NCBI GenBank assembly: GCA_017522515.1
Contig: JAFWZH010000215.1
Coordinates: 1-6,558 of the forward strand
Direction: 5' to 3'
DNA: 6,558 nucleotides
Source of the DNA: Clostridia bacterium
GTDB lineage: Bacteria > Bacillota_A > Clostridia > UBA1212 > UBA1255
The notes under the pieces are model-generated. The model saw only the letters and a list, made by a program, of their open reading frames with translations, searched no databases and had not been told where the DNA came from. Made by a program: the position numbers and the translations under genes. Below are positions 1-5,578 of the stretch, piece by piece; positions within the stretch are counted from its first letter, which is position 1, and every line of letters begins with the position of its first letter.

Positions 1-1802
1 CATTGAGATTTATTACAGCTTTGTCGGCAAGATTGACTTGCCCGAATAACCGCCCGACCTATCCGACACAATGGCCAAGTGTCGGATAGGAACGGCAAAA
101 TTTTTTGCACTTCTATTGCTTCTTTATCACACATAAGCAAATAATCAGGAATTATATTGACCTCTATTTTGCGTAAGGATATAGCCTGTTCCTGTTCTTC
201 GGTAGGTAAGAGGTCATGTCCCATATAGAGCTTTTTGCACTTTGAGAAATCTTCAATATTCGAAATGAAATCTTCAAGTTCTTCTTCGGTAAGAACAATG
301 GCTATTTCCGCATTGTTAGTGAAATTAACACCATTTTCGAGTTCTACAAGTTCTCTGATGTGTCGAAGAAGCTCGTCGGCATACTCATAATACATACGCT
401 CACTGACGGGAATGTAATCCACTTTGTAGTATTTAAGACTTGCTTCATATCCTTCTTTGTCAATAACACGCTTTATGCGTTCATAGGTAACATCACGGCA
501 GATATTGTTTTCGTTATTTGTACAAAGGATGTATCTACGATTACCACCATCTTCTGCATTTAACTTCATAACAGCCTGTCCTGTTGTGCCACTGCCTGCA
601 AAGAAATCAAGAATAGTAGTATTTTCATTAGAACCAATTTTAACAACACGACTTATAAGTTCTAAAGGTTTAGGAAAATCAAATTTCCCTTTTCCTAATA
701 TTGCTTGTATTTCTTTGGTGCCTTTTTGTGAAATAAACTCTTTGCCGTCCCAAATGGTTTTTGCCGTTTGGGTAAGTTTTCTTTCTTTTTGGAAAATGCG
801 AATTTCATTATCCTTGCCTCTGTATGCAACAAGTTCATTTATTTTTGTTGTTGCTGTCTCTTTACCCCAACGCCAAACACTTTCCAATCCATCAACAGTG
901 CTTGCCCAGACTTCAATAAAACCGTTTTGAGGCTCTGTTGAAACAATACACAATCCATCTTTGTTCGGATTTTCAATATCAACATAAAAAGGATATCTAA
1001 GATTAGGTCGGTTTGTAGAATTAAATGCTTGCACATTTCGGTTTCTTAATCCCTTTAAGTTGAAGCCACCCAATTCATCATAATATTTATATTCAGCCCC
1101 TTCAACTTCAATTTCATTTAATTCTATATTGTTTATATCATTAGCATAAACCAAAATATATTCATGAGTTTTTGCGAACGCACCGTAACGGCGTCCTTCG
1201 GGTTTTACAATTACAGCGATGGTAGAAATATAATTATCTGCTCCAAAAACATCATCACATAGGAATTTTAATGAATACAACTCATTGTCATCAATAGAAA
1301 TAAATATTACACCTTTATTAGACAGCAACTTTTTAGATAGTTTCAATCGATGATATATTAATGACGACCACTTTGAGTGTTGGAAAGTATCATTTTTATC
1401 TATTTGAACATCAGAATAAATGAATCCTTCACTTAATGTATTGTACGGCGGATCTATGTATATAAGGTCAATTTTGCCTTTGTGTGTTTTTTCAAGCAAT
1501 TTTAACGAGGCAAGATTATCGCCCTCAATAAGAAAATTCATCTGTCCGCCGTTATCGATGAAAAGGTCTTCATCTTCTGTGAGAACAGGCGTATGAGTGT
1601 CAAGTACTTCATCAATTTCCTCACGGTGCTCTTCAAACACAAGACCATATTTCTTACCGTTAACATCTTTTTCAAGCTCAGAAAGGTATGACAAAAGATT
1701 ATCTGTATTTTCATCCTGCGGTGCAGCAGAAATAAAGGTGCGTATTTCTTTAATTTTGGCGAGTAAATCCTCACGCTTTTGTTTTGAGATGTTTGTACTC
1801 AT
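1..1802 (-). CDS. Type III-like DNA methyltransferase (Mod subunit), 3' end outside window
   Basis: The frame is open for 600 codons from ATG at 1802-1800 to the window edge without a stop. A DPPY catalytic motif lies at about residues 117-120 (IYIDPPYNT) and the AdoMet-binding motif LDFFAGSGTTG at about 398-408. DPPY before FxGxG is the beta-class order of type III Mod and related N6-adenine/N4-cytosine methyltransferases. Between them are the usual GVIFISIDDNE strand (about 164-174) and a variable stretch, about 190-370, where the target-recognition domain is expected. The protein would methylate host DNA and, with a Res partner, support restriction; Res would lie downstream, beyond position 1, and is not seen. 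An in-frame TGA (1823-1821) lies seven codons before the ATG, so this start is nearly forced; its Shine-Dalgarno (AAAGG, about 14 nt away) is weak. The stop of the upstream membrane-protein gene is 81 bp away. The last roughly 30 codons differ in composition and may be read-through after a disruption. Exact modified base and site cannot be read from sequence. Confidence 0.9.
   Translation of the reverse strand, partial: MSTNISKQKREDLLAKIKEIRTFISAAPQDENTDNLLSYLSELEKDVNGKKYGLVFEEHREEIDEVLDTHTPVLTEDEDLFIDNGGQMNFLIEGDNLASLKLLEKTHKGKIDLIYIDPPYNTLSEGFIYSDVQIDKNDTFQHSKWSSLIYHRLKLSKKLLSNKGVIFISIDDNELYSLKFLCDDVFGADNYISTIAVIVKPEGRRYGAFAKTHEYILVYANDINNIELNEIEVEGAEYKYYDELGGFNLKGLRNRNVQAFNSTNRPNLRYPFYVDIENPNKDGLCIVSTEPQNGFIEVWASTVDGLESVWRWGKETATTKINELVAYRGKDNEIRIFQKERKLTQTAKTIWDGKEFISQKGTKEIQAILGKGKFDFPKPLELISRVVKIGSNENTTILDFFAGSGTTGQAVMKLNAEDGGNRRYILCTNNENNICRDVTYERIKRVIDKEGYEASLKYYKVDYIPVSERMYYEYADELLRHIRELVELENGVNFTNNAEIAIVLTEEELEDFISNIEDFSKCKKLYMGHDLLPTEEQEQAISLRKIEVNIIPDYLLMCDKEAIEVQKILPFLSDTWPLCRIGRAVIRASQSCRQSCNKSQ
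58..90. repeat. 12-bp perfect inverted repeat within the distal methyltransferase frame
   Basis: CCTATCCGACAC (58-69) and GTGTCGGATAGG (79-90) are perfect reverse complements separated by 9 nt. A shorter 6-bp hairpin (GGCAAG/CTTGCC type) lies at about 27-43. The segment is richer in G+C than the adjacent coding DNA. Neither strand shows a T-run immediately after the stem, although the plus strand has TTTTTT at 101-106, ten bases further on. It resembles the end of a dispersed repeat or small mobile element more than a normal coding 3' end. The inverted repeat is directly visible; its nature is inference. Confidence 0.6.
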
Positions 1803-1883
1803 TATATTATGCTCTGCCTTTCATTATTTCTTTGAAATCATAATAAAAAATAACTACAATAAAATTATTATTTATCTTAAACA

Positions 1884-2609
1884 TTACAACTCTTCAATAT
1901 TATTTATTTTATCTTCATTTGTCTCTTGGTTTATCTTTTCTTTATGTGCTTCTTCAGCAGCAATTAGATCTTCTCTATAATATAATTGGTTGCTCAAAAA
2001 ATTTGAAAAATCAGGAAAGACGCTGTTTATAATTATTTGCGAATTGTTAAAGAAATTATGAATTTTCTCAGATTTTTTTGCATCAATTTCAGACAAAAAT
2101 ATATTTAAACACATGAAACCAAACGCAACTAATGTGATAAAAACCGTGGCTTTTGTGGATGTTTCAACACTTATCTTCGCAAAAGGAGTCATCACAAAAA
2201 TAAAAATTGATATCGTAAATAAAATTATTTCTATTATTCTCAATAATTTTATAAGTTTTTTATTATCATACAGCGCGGGGTGTTGCGATTTTTCATAACC
2301 TTTATTAGTTAACTCTATATTTTTTTTGACATTTCTAATATTAACGCTCGTGCTGTAAAACTGATTGTTTTGTTCAAGTTTTGTGTTTATAAATATAGAA
2401 GTTACTTTTGCTATGTACTTTGATTGATTTGCTTTAATCAAAATCACCTTACTGATTGAAACACAATCACTTAAAGACATAGTCATCGCACAAAGAGATA
2501 ATCCCAATAAAATTTCATCACCAACGGATGTAACATTAAAAGCCTTCAAAACAGCAATGGTAATATAACCAAAAAACATTATTAAAAATACATATTTTGA
2601 TTTGTTCAT
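1884..2609 (-). CDS. Unrecognised four-helix membrane protein, 241 aa
   Basis: I do not recognise this family. Four hydrophobic segments are visible at about residues 6-22, 32-48, 122-141 and 152-172. They form two hairpins separated by a polar stretch of about 70 residues rich in Lys, Asn and Ser. The C-terminal 70 residues are charged, with a run of acidic and lysine residues at the end, and are probably cytoplasmic. There is no signal peptide cleavage site and no enzymatic motif. The start is well supported by AGGTGG six bases before the ATG. It lies between a WYL regulator gene (128 bp upstream) and a type III-like methyltransferase gene (81 bp downstream), all in the same direction, which suggests a role tied to that unit. 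By analogy with small multi-helix membrane effectors in prokaryotic conflict systems it could be a membrane-acting effector, but no sequence motif proves this. It is more A+T-rich than its neighbours. Confidence 0.8.
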   Translation of the reverse strand: MNKSKYVFLIMFFGYITIAVLKAFNVTSVGDEILLGLSLCAMTMSLSDCVSISKVILIKANQSKYIAKVTSIFINTKLEQNNQFYSTSVNIRNVKKNIELTNKGYEKSQHPALYDNKKLIKLLRIIEIILFTISIFIFVMTPFAKISVETSTKATVFITLVAFGFMCLNIFLSEIDAKKSEKIHNFFNNSQIIINSVFPDFSNFLSNQLYYREDLIAAEEAHKEKINQETNEDKINNIEEL

Positions 2610-2641
2610 TTTAATCCACCTAATAAATTTGTTTTGTCTTT

Positions 2642-2647
2642 ATTATA
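2642..2647 (-). promoter_or_regulatory. Possible -10 box for the membrane-protein gene
   Basis: The minus strand reads TATAAT here, about 33 bp before the ATG of the four-helix protein, in an A+T-rich gap of 128 bp between the WYL stop and that ATG. No convincing -35 hexamer sits 16-18 bp upstream, so the gene may equally be read from the WYL promoter. No terminator hairpin was seen in the gap. Confidence 0.22.
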
Positions 2648-2737
2648 TTGCAAATATCTACAAAAGAACATTAGTTATGAATATATACAACATAATAAAT
2701 TTATAATAATTACATTTTTTGATACTGAATCGTTAAA

Positions 2738-3727
2738 TTATTTTTTATGTAGACACGTCGATTCTCGTGCTTTATCCAACATCGCTACATATTCCTCTCT
2801 AACCGCATCAGGTCCGAGAATTTTTACCTTACCACCAAAGCCGAATATCCAACTATAGAATATATGGCTGGTAGCTACATTTACCGTTATTTTGAAATTT
2901 TCGGTAGCGGCTTCCGTTATTTCAATGTTTTCACCAAAACGGTCAATTATCGAATCAATAACATCGTTTTCGCACAGAAGCTCAACATCTGTATGTTCGG
3001 CATTAAACATACGGAAGGTTGTGTTTATGTAATCATCAATATTGAAATCTTCGGGAGTCTGACTTGAATTTTCTTCAAGAATTGTCGGACATTTTGCAAT
3101 ACGGTCAACACGGAAGTTTCTTATGGAATTATCTTCTGCAACACCGACTAAATAATAGAAGTCTCCATTCCATACAAGATGTAAAGGTGAAAGTACATAA
3201 GCTTCACCATCGTGTTTGAGTTGATGCTGCTTTTTTACGTTGTACTGAAAGTACGGGAAAGAAATCTTTTTACCCTCATTGATAGCCTCATTTATTGTAT
3301 CAACAATGATATAAATTCTTTCATTATCCGACTTGATTCGTCCTTCACAGCAGACATTACGCTTCAGTTTTTCAGCACCGTAATCACCTGCAAGAGAGCT
3401 AAGCTTTGCAACAAGCTCCTTGCTTTTTCGGGCGGTAATGAATTTTGCTGATTCAACAGCATCTATAAGAAGCTTCAGCTCAGAGTTTTCAAACTCACGG
3501 GAGCAGATGTTGTATCTGTTCTGAACGGATTTTACTTCCTCTATTTCTATACCGAACTTGCGAAGAAGCTCAATTTCAGATTTTATCGTCTGACGGTGAG
3601 CACTGATACCGTACTTTTCTTCAAGAATATTAATAAGCTGAACGGTTGTGAGATAATGCTCCTCGTCGGTCTGCTCATATAAAATTTTAGCAAGATATAA
3701 AGGTCTTAACTTTGAATCGTTATCCAT
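2738..3727 (-). CDS. WYL-domain transcriptional regulator, 329 aa
   Basis: The N-terminal 65 residues form a DeoR/HTH_11-like winged helix-turn-helix: helices at about 9-19 and 27-38, and a recognition helix at about 43-57 (AHRQTIKSEIELLRKFG). A WYL domain covers about 137-215. Its signature is FYYLVG at 190-195, preceded by YVLSPLHLVW and followed by FRVDRI at 205-210, where arginines usually line the ligand pocket. Residues about 245-325 fit the WCX C-terminal extension. Length and order are normal for the family, which binds DNA as a dimer and often responds to nucleic acid or nucleotide ligands. Relatives such as BrxR and CapW repress phage-defence operons. The start is clear: AAGGAG six bases before the ATG. 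It is the first gene of a co-directional set with the membrane protein and methyltransferase, and an inverted repeat lies 31-58 bp before its ATG, so autoregulation is likely. Its ligand and targets are not deducible. Confidence 0.92.
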   Translation of the reverse strand: MDNDSKLRPLYLAKILYEQTDEEHYLTTVQLINILEEKYGISAHRQTIKSEIELLRKFGIEIEEVKSVQNRYNICSREFENSELKLLIDAVESAKFITARKSKELVAKLSSLAGDYGAEKLKRNVCCEGRIKSDNERIYIIVDTINEAINEGKKISFPYFQYNVKKQHQLKHDGEAYVLSPLHLVWNGDFYYLVGVAEDNSIRNFRVDRIAKCPTILEENSSQTPEDFNIDDYINTTFRMFNAEHTDVELLCENDVIDSIIDRFGENIEITEAATENFKITVNVATSHIFYSWIFGFGGKVKILGPDAVREEYVAMLDKARESTCLHKK

Positions 3728-3757
3728 TGTGTACTCCTTTTTGATAAATCAAATTAA

Positions 3758-3785
3758 GATATACTTATACAAAATAAAGTATATC
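3758..3785. promoter_or_regulatory. Candidate operator: 9-bp inverted repeat before the WYL gene
   Basis: GATATACTT (3758-3766) and AAGTATATC (3777-3785) are perfect reverse complements with a 10-bp spacer. An overlapping AAAGT/ACTTT pair extends it to 3790. The site lies just upstream of the WYL ribosome binding site, where its own promoter must be. The minus strand offers TATACT as a -10-like hexamer inside the repeat, so a bound dimer would block RNA polymerase. The repeat is seen; binding by the WYL protein is inferred. Confidence 0.5.
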
Positions 3786-3817
3786 ACTTTATGCCCGTTA
3801 ATTCAACAGATTTAACC

Positions 3818-3856
3818 AAATTTATACAAAAAGGTGTTGAGCAGAATCAACACCTT
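3818..3856 (-). terminator. Intrinsic terminator-like hairpin, minus strand
   Basis: AAGGTGTTGA (3831-3840) and TCAACACCTT (3847-3856) form a perfect 10-bp stem with a 6-nt loop. Read on the minus strand the stem ends in TTTTT followed by an A+T-rich stretch, as in a Rho-independent terminator. On the plus strand it is followed by AAAA, so it does not terminate in that direction. It would stop leftward transcription from the element before the WYL promoter. It also lies 22 bp before a plus-strand -35 box, so it could be an operator instead. Confidence 0.55.
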
Positions 3857-3878
3857 AAAACGACTTTCCAAAACCCTA

Positions 3879-3907
3879 TTGACTGTTGGAAGCGTTTGTT
3901 CTATACT
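3879..3907 (+). promoter_or_regulatory. Strong sigma-70-type promoter
   Basis: TTGACT (3879-3884) and TATACT (3902-3907) are separated by exactly 17 bp, each one mismatch from consensus. Transcription would start near 3914. The first feature downstream is the stem-loop-rich segment ending in a terminator at 4180; read-through would reach the small gene at 4436 and RepA. Confidence 0.7.
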
Positions 3908-3913
3908 GATAAC

Positions 3914-4180
3914 CACAATTTAATAAATTTGCGACTTTAAGCGTGATGCAAGGTCATCAGAGGACTATTTGGCACCGTATGAAGTCGAATGTACATATCT
4001 TTCAAAAGAGCAACACAGCAAGAACCTACATATTCGTGTTGCAGAGAAGAAAGAACCCACTTTCTAAATCGCGTATGCGGAGATAATCGTAAGATTATGC
4101 TACCCAAGCACCGTAACGAAAGTCGATTGGATGTGGGATAACTATGTCCATTCGAGTTCGTGCGGTGCTTTTTCTTTTTG
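3914..4180 (+). ncRNA. Candidate structured non-coding or leader RNA, about 265 nt
   Basis: The segment is bounded by a near-consensus promoter and an intrinsic terminator and is dense in perfect stems. CGACTT/AAGTCG (3932-3937 with 3982-3987) encloses TGATG/CATCA (3944-3948 with 3955-3959). Then follow GCAACAC/GTGTTGC (4010-4016 with 4036-4042), AGAAAG/CTTTCT (4048-4053 with 4060-4065) and ATAATC/GATTAT (4083-4088 with 4093-4098). The last has a GTAA tetraloop of GNRA type. The terminator stem closes it. I do not recognise it as a known riboswitch or housekeeping RNA. It may be a free small RNA, or an attenuating leader for the replication genes about 255 bp downstream. Two overlapping reading frames of about 45 codons cross it, but neither has a recognisable ribosome binding site. 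The pairing is seen; function is inference. Confidence 0.5.
4106..4180 (+). terminator. Extended intrinsic terminator of the leader RNA
   Basis: AAGCACCG (4106-4113) pairs with CGGTGCTT (4163-4170) and runs directly into TTTTTCTTTTTG. The stem continues inward through ACGAA/TTCGT (4116-4120 with 4157-4161) and a TCGATTGGA/TCCATTCGA helix with one mismatch (4123-4131 with 4147-4155). This makes a much longer hairpin than a simple terminator. Such a long interrupted stem before two downstream genes suits either an sRNA end or an attenuator. Confidence 0.75.
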
Positions 4181-4435
4181 CTAAAAACCTTTATTTATAT
4201 GTACCTTGAAAATTGAATGATCGTCCGAAAGTGATACTACGCCAAGACCTCGTAAGAGCGAGCGTAAAGACGCTGCGGTGAAATTCCGGGGCAGGAACTA
4301 TTTCGGGCAAAACGGCAAAAAGAGACTTTTACGGCACCCTTAATGTGAAATTACCCTACCAACAAAATTAACCCCGTTACAAAGGAAAAATCATCAAAAT
4401 TCAACCCGAAAAGCTACATTAAAGGAGGAATACAA
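4181..4435 (+). promoter_or_regulatory. Gene-free leader before the small AT-hook-like gene
   Basis: No reading frame of useful length lies in these 255 bp. Short stems are visible: CTCG/CGAG (4249-4252 with 4259-4262), which competes with AGCGT/ACGCT (4261-4265 with 4270-4274, AAAG loop), and AAAAG/CTTTT near 4317-4330. No convincing promoter with both hexamers was found, so transcription may come from the promoter at 3879-3907 by read-through of the terminator. The overlap of the first two stems means they cannot both form fully, which could be regulatory or chance. Confidence 0.35.
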
Positions 4436-4873
4436 ATGGAAGAAAAGAAGCGTGGGCGTGGCAGACCGAGGCTTGATGTACCAAATGGCAGATGCAGTCG
4501 CAGACAAGCCGTTAACTCAATGTATGTGGACAAAGCTGCTCAGTTGATTTCGGAAGCGGCTGCCGAAATTCCCGACAAGTCATTACTTTGGTATTCTGAC
4601 GAAACAACATGGACAATAAAATCAAAATACGGAATTCTTGAACAAATCGGACGGATGTTAGTACAAGACCATCACGAGCCGAGCCACTGTGTGTATATTA
4701 CCAATCTTGCAATTGCCGCTTTGAAAAGCGGATGCACTTGCAGAGAGATAGAAAAAGCCATACGTAAAATACGAATGACGTTGAAAGAATCAAACCAAAT
4801 ACCCAATAATACAGAACTAATCAATATCGCAGGACAAGCCGTAACCGACTTGCATCGGATGGGCGAAAGATAA
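4436..4873 (+). CDS. Small basic protein with AT-hook-like N-terminus, 145 aa
   Basis: The gene starts at ATG with AAAGGAGG seven bases upstream, a near-perfect ribosome binding site. Residues 1-24 are strongly basic; RGRGRPR at 6-12 matches the core of an AT-hook (GRP flanked by basic residues), which binds the minor groove of A+T-rich DNA. The rest is mostly predicted helix. About 85-120 carries several cysteines (C85, C100, C102), and GCTCREIEKAIRKIR could be a DNA-facing helix. I do not recognise a named family. It lies 45 bp before a RepA_N initiator gene on the same strand and probably belongs to the replication module, perhaps as an accessory or regulatory DNA-binding protein. Similar small hypothetical proteins precede repA in clostridial integrative elements (recalled, not checked). 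No frameshift or truncation is visible. Confidence 0.85.
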   Translation: MEEKKRGRGRPRLDVPNGRCSRRQAVNSMYVDKAAQLISEAAAEIPDKSLLWYSDETTWTIKSKYGILEQIGRMLVQDHHEPSHCVYITNLAIAALKSGCTCREIEKAIRKIRMTLKESNQIPNNTELINIAGQAVTDLHRMGER

Positions 4874-4880
4874 TCAAACA

Positions 4881-4905
4881 ATTTTTGGTAGCCGCTACCG
4901 AAAAT
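4881..4905 (+). promoter_or_regulatory. 11-bp stem-loop immediately before the RepA ribosome binding site
   Basis: Bases 4881-4891 pair with 4895-4905 across a 3-nt CCG loop; all pairs are Watson-Crick except one U-G wobble (4886 with 4900). The arm core is GGTAG/CTACC flanked by A+T pairs. The stem ends one base before the AAAAAGGAG that serves RepA at 4906-4914. It could control RepA translation, act as a protein-binding palindrome, or shield the message between the two genes. It lacks a plus-strand T-run, so it is not a forward terminator. Confidence 0.5.
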
Positions 4906-4918
4906 AAAAAGGAGTGTG

Positions 4919-5284
4919 ATGAATCTGAACATTGATATTGTTTACGAAGAACCGCAAAGCAAAATCTTTTTCAAAATGCCGAAGGTGTTATTTACAGATG
5001 AGTACAAGGATTTATCTGCAGAGGCGAAGCTGCTTTATGGCTTGATGCTCGACAGGATGCAGTTATCAGCAATAAACGGTTGGTGTGATAAAAACGGAGA
5101 AGTCTTTATCTTTTATACCATTGCCGAAACAAGTGGAAAACTCGGCTGCGGACATGACAAAGCCACACGATTACAGCGTGAGCTTGAAAAACACAATCTG
5201 CTCCGTCGTAAATATCAGGGCAAAGGAAAACCTGCAAAGCTTTATGTTTTAGATATACCGAAAATAAGCGTTGAGCCTCCGTAA
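4919..5284 (+). CDS. repA: Replication initiator RepA_N-domain protein, C-terminally truncated, 121 aa
   Basis: Residues about 15-95 match the RepA_N domain of Firmicute plasmid and integrative-element initiators: FFKMPKVLF, then LSAEAKLLYGLMLDRMQLS, NGWCDKNGEVFIFYTIAE and GHDKATRLQRELE, ending in a winged-helix-like RRKYQGKGKPAKLYV. This part binds origin DNA in known relatives. Family members usually continue for 100 or more further residues after a polar linker; here a TAA stops translation at residue 121. The DNA just downstream reads as a linker-like peptide in another frame, so the C-terminal domain is probably lost. I choose ATG at 4919, four bases after GGAG (4911-4914); a GTG at 4916 would sit too close to it. 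A 45-bp gap with an 11-bp stem-loop separates it from the upstream gene. Whether the truncated form still binds DNA, for example as a repressor, cannot be told. Confidence 0.85.
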   Translation: MNLNIDIVYEEPQSKIFFKMPKVLFTDEYKDLSAEAKLLYGLMLDRMQLSAINGWCDKNGEVFIFYTIAETSGKLGCGHDKATRLQRELEKHNLLRRKYQGKGKPAKLYVLDIPKISVEPP

Positions 5285-5286
5285 AA

Positions 5287-5364
5287 GTCGCAAGTAATAA
5301 GACTGAGTAGAGTAAGACTGAGATATATACCGACCGAGAAGAAGAAAATATATCTTTAATTTAG
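5287..5364 (+). pseudogene. Decayed RepA linker remnant, out of frame
   Basis: In the -1 frame relative to RepA the sequence reads VASNKTE, stop, SKTEIYTDREEENISLI, stop. The polar, repetitive N/S-K-T-E pattern is like the linker that follows RepA_N domains in related initiators. A 10-bp direct repeat, TAAGACTGAG (5298-5307 and 5313-5322), has a 15-bp period, exactly five codons, which fits former coding DNA. A frameshift plus two stop codons would explain the short RepA. A recognisable C-terminal domain is not visible further on. Confidence 0.4.
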
Positions 5365-5460
5365 TTAGTAGTAACTTTAAGTATGTAAGGTGGATTGCTG
5401 AGTGTAAAAGGCTGATAAAACAACGCATTTCTTCTTCGGTTAGTAAAGTGTTTGCAATAT

Positions 5461-5487
5461 CTCTTTAGAATGTGCAAAGCTAAAGAG
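5461..5487. repeat. 8-bp perfect hairpin in the post-repA region
   Basis: CTCTTTAG (5461-5468) and CTAAAGAG (5480-5487) are perfect reverse complements with an 11-nt loop. Neither side has a clean T-run, so it is not a good terminator. It sits between the two TTTCTTCTTCGG copies. Confidence 0.4.
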
Positions 5488-5525
5488 TTGAAGTGATTTT
5501 CTTCTTCGGCTCGTATAATAAAAAT

Positions 5526-5578
5526 TTGGCAAATCAGACGATAGAAATTGGCAAAACGAACAGTACCCCGTCAGCAAA
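5526..5578 (+). repeat. Iteron-like spaced repeats (TTGGCAAA)
   Basis: TTGGCAAA occurs at 5526-5533 and 5548-5555, exactly 22 bp apart. A diverged third copy ending in GCAAA follows at 5571-5578, 23 bp on. Spacing near two helical turns is typical of initiator-binding iterons. Their place downstream of a RepA_N gene fits, but the copies are short and RepA_N origins usually lie inside rep genes, so chance remains possible. Confidence 0.3.

Noticed and set aside
505..930. 141-codon open frame on the plus strand
   Set aside because: It lies entirely antisense to the methyltransferase, whose catalytic motifs are clear, has no ribosome binding site and reads as a low-complexity hydrophobic/serine peptide.
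1597..1980. 127-codon open frame on the plus strand spanning two minus-strand genes
   Set aside because: It is antisense to the start of the methyltransferase and the end of the membrane protein; it is Ser/Phe/Ile-rich as expected from complement reading of A+T-rich genes, with no ribosome binding site.
2634..3451. Several plus-strand frames of 60-80 codons
   Set aside because: They are shadows of the WYL gene or A+T-rich spacer, with no ribosome binding sites or recognisable motifs.
3914..4180. Group II intron or known riboswitch
   Set aside because: No GUGYG 5' end, no domain V-like hairpin and no reverse transcriptase gene; I see no conserved core of common riboswitch classes.
4672..4932. 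86-codon minus-strand frame
   Set aside because: It is antisense to the small AT-hook-like gene, which has a near-perfect ribosome binding site and an upstream leader; the minus frame has neither.
5514..5519. TATAAT as a plus-strand promoter -10 box
   Set aside because: The nearest TTGAAG is 20 bp upstream, too far for a normal promoter, and no gene follows on the plus strand.
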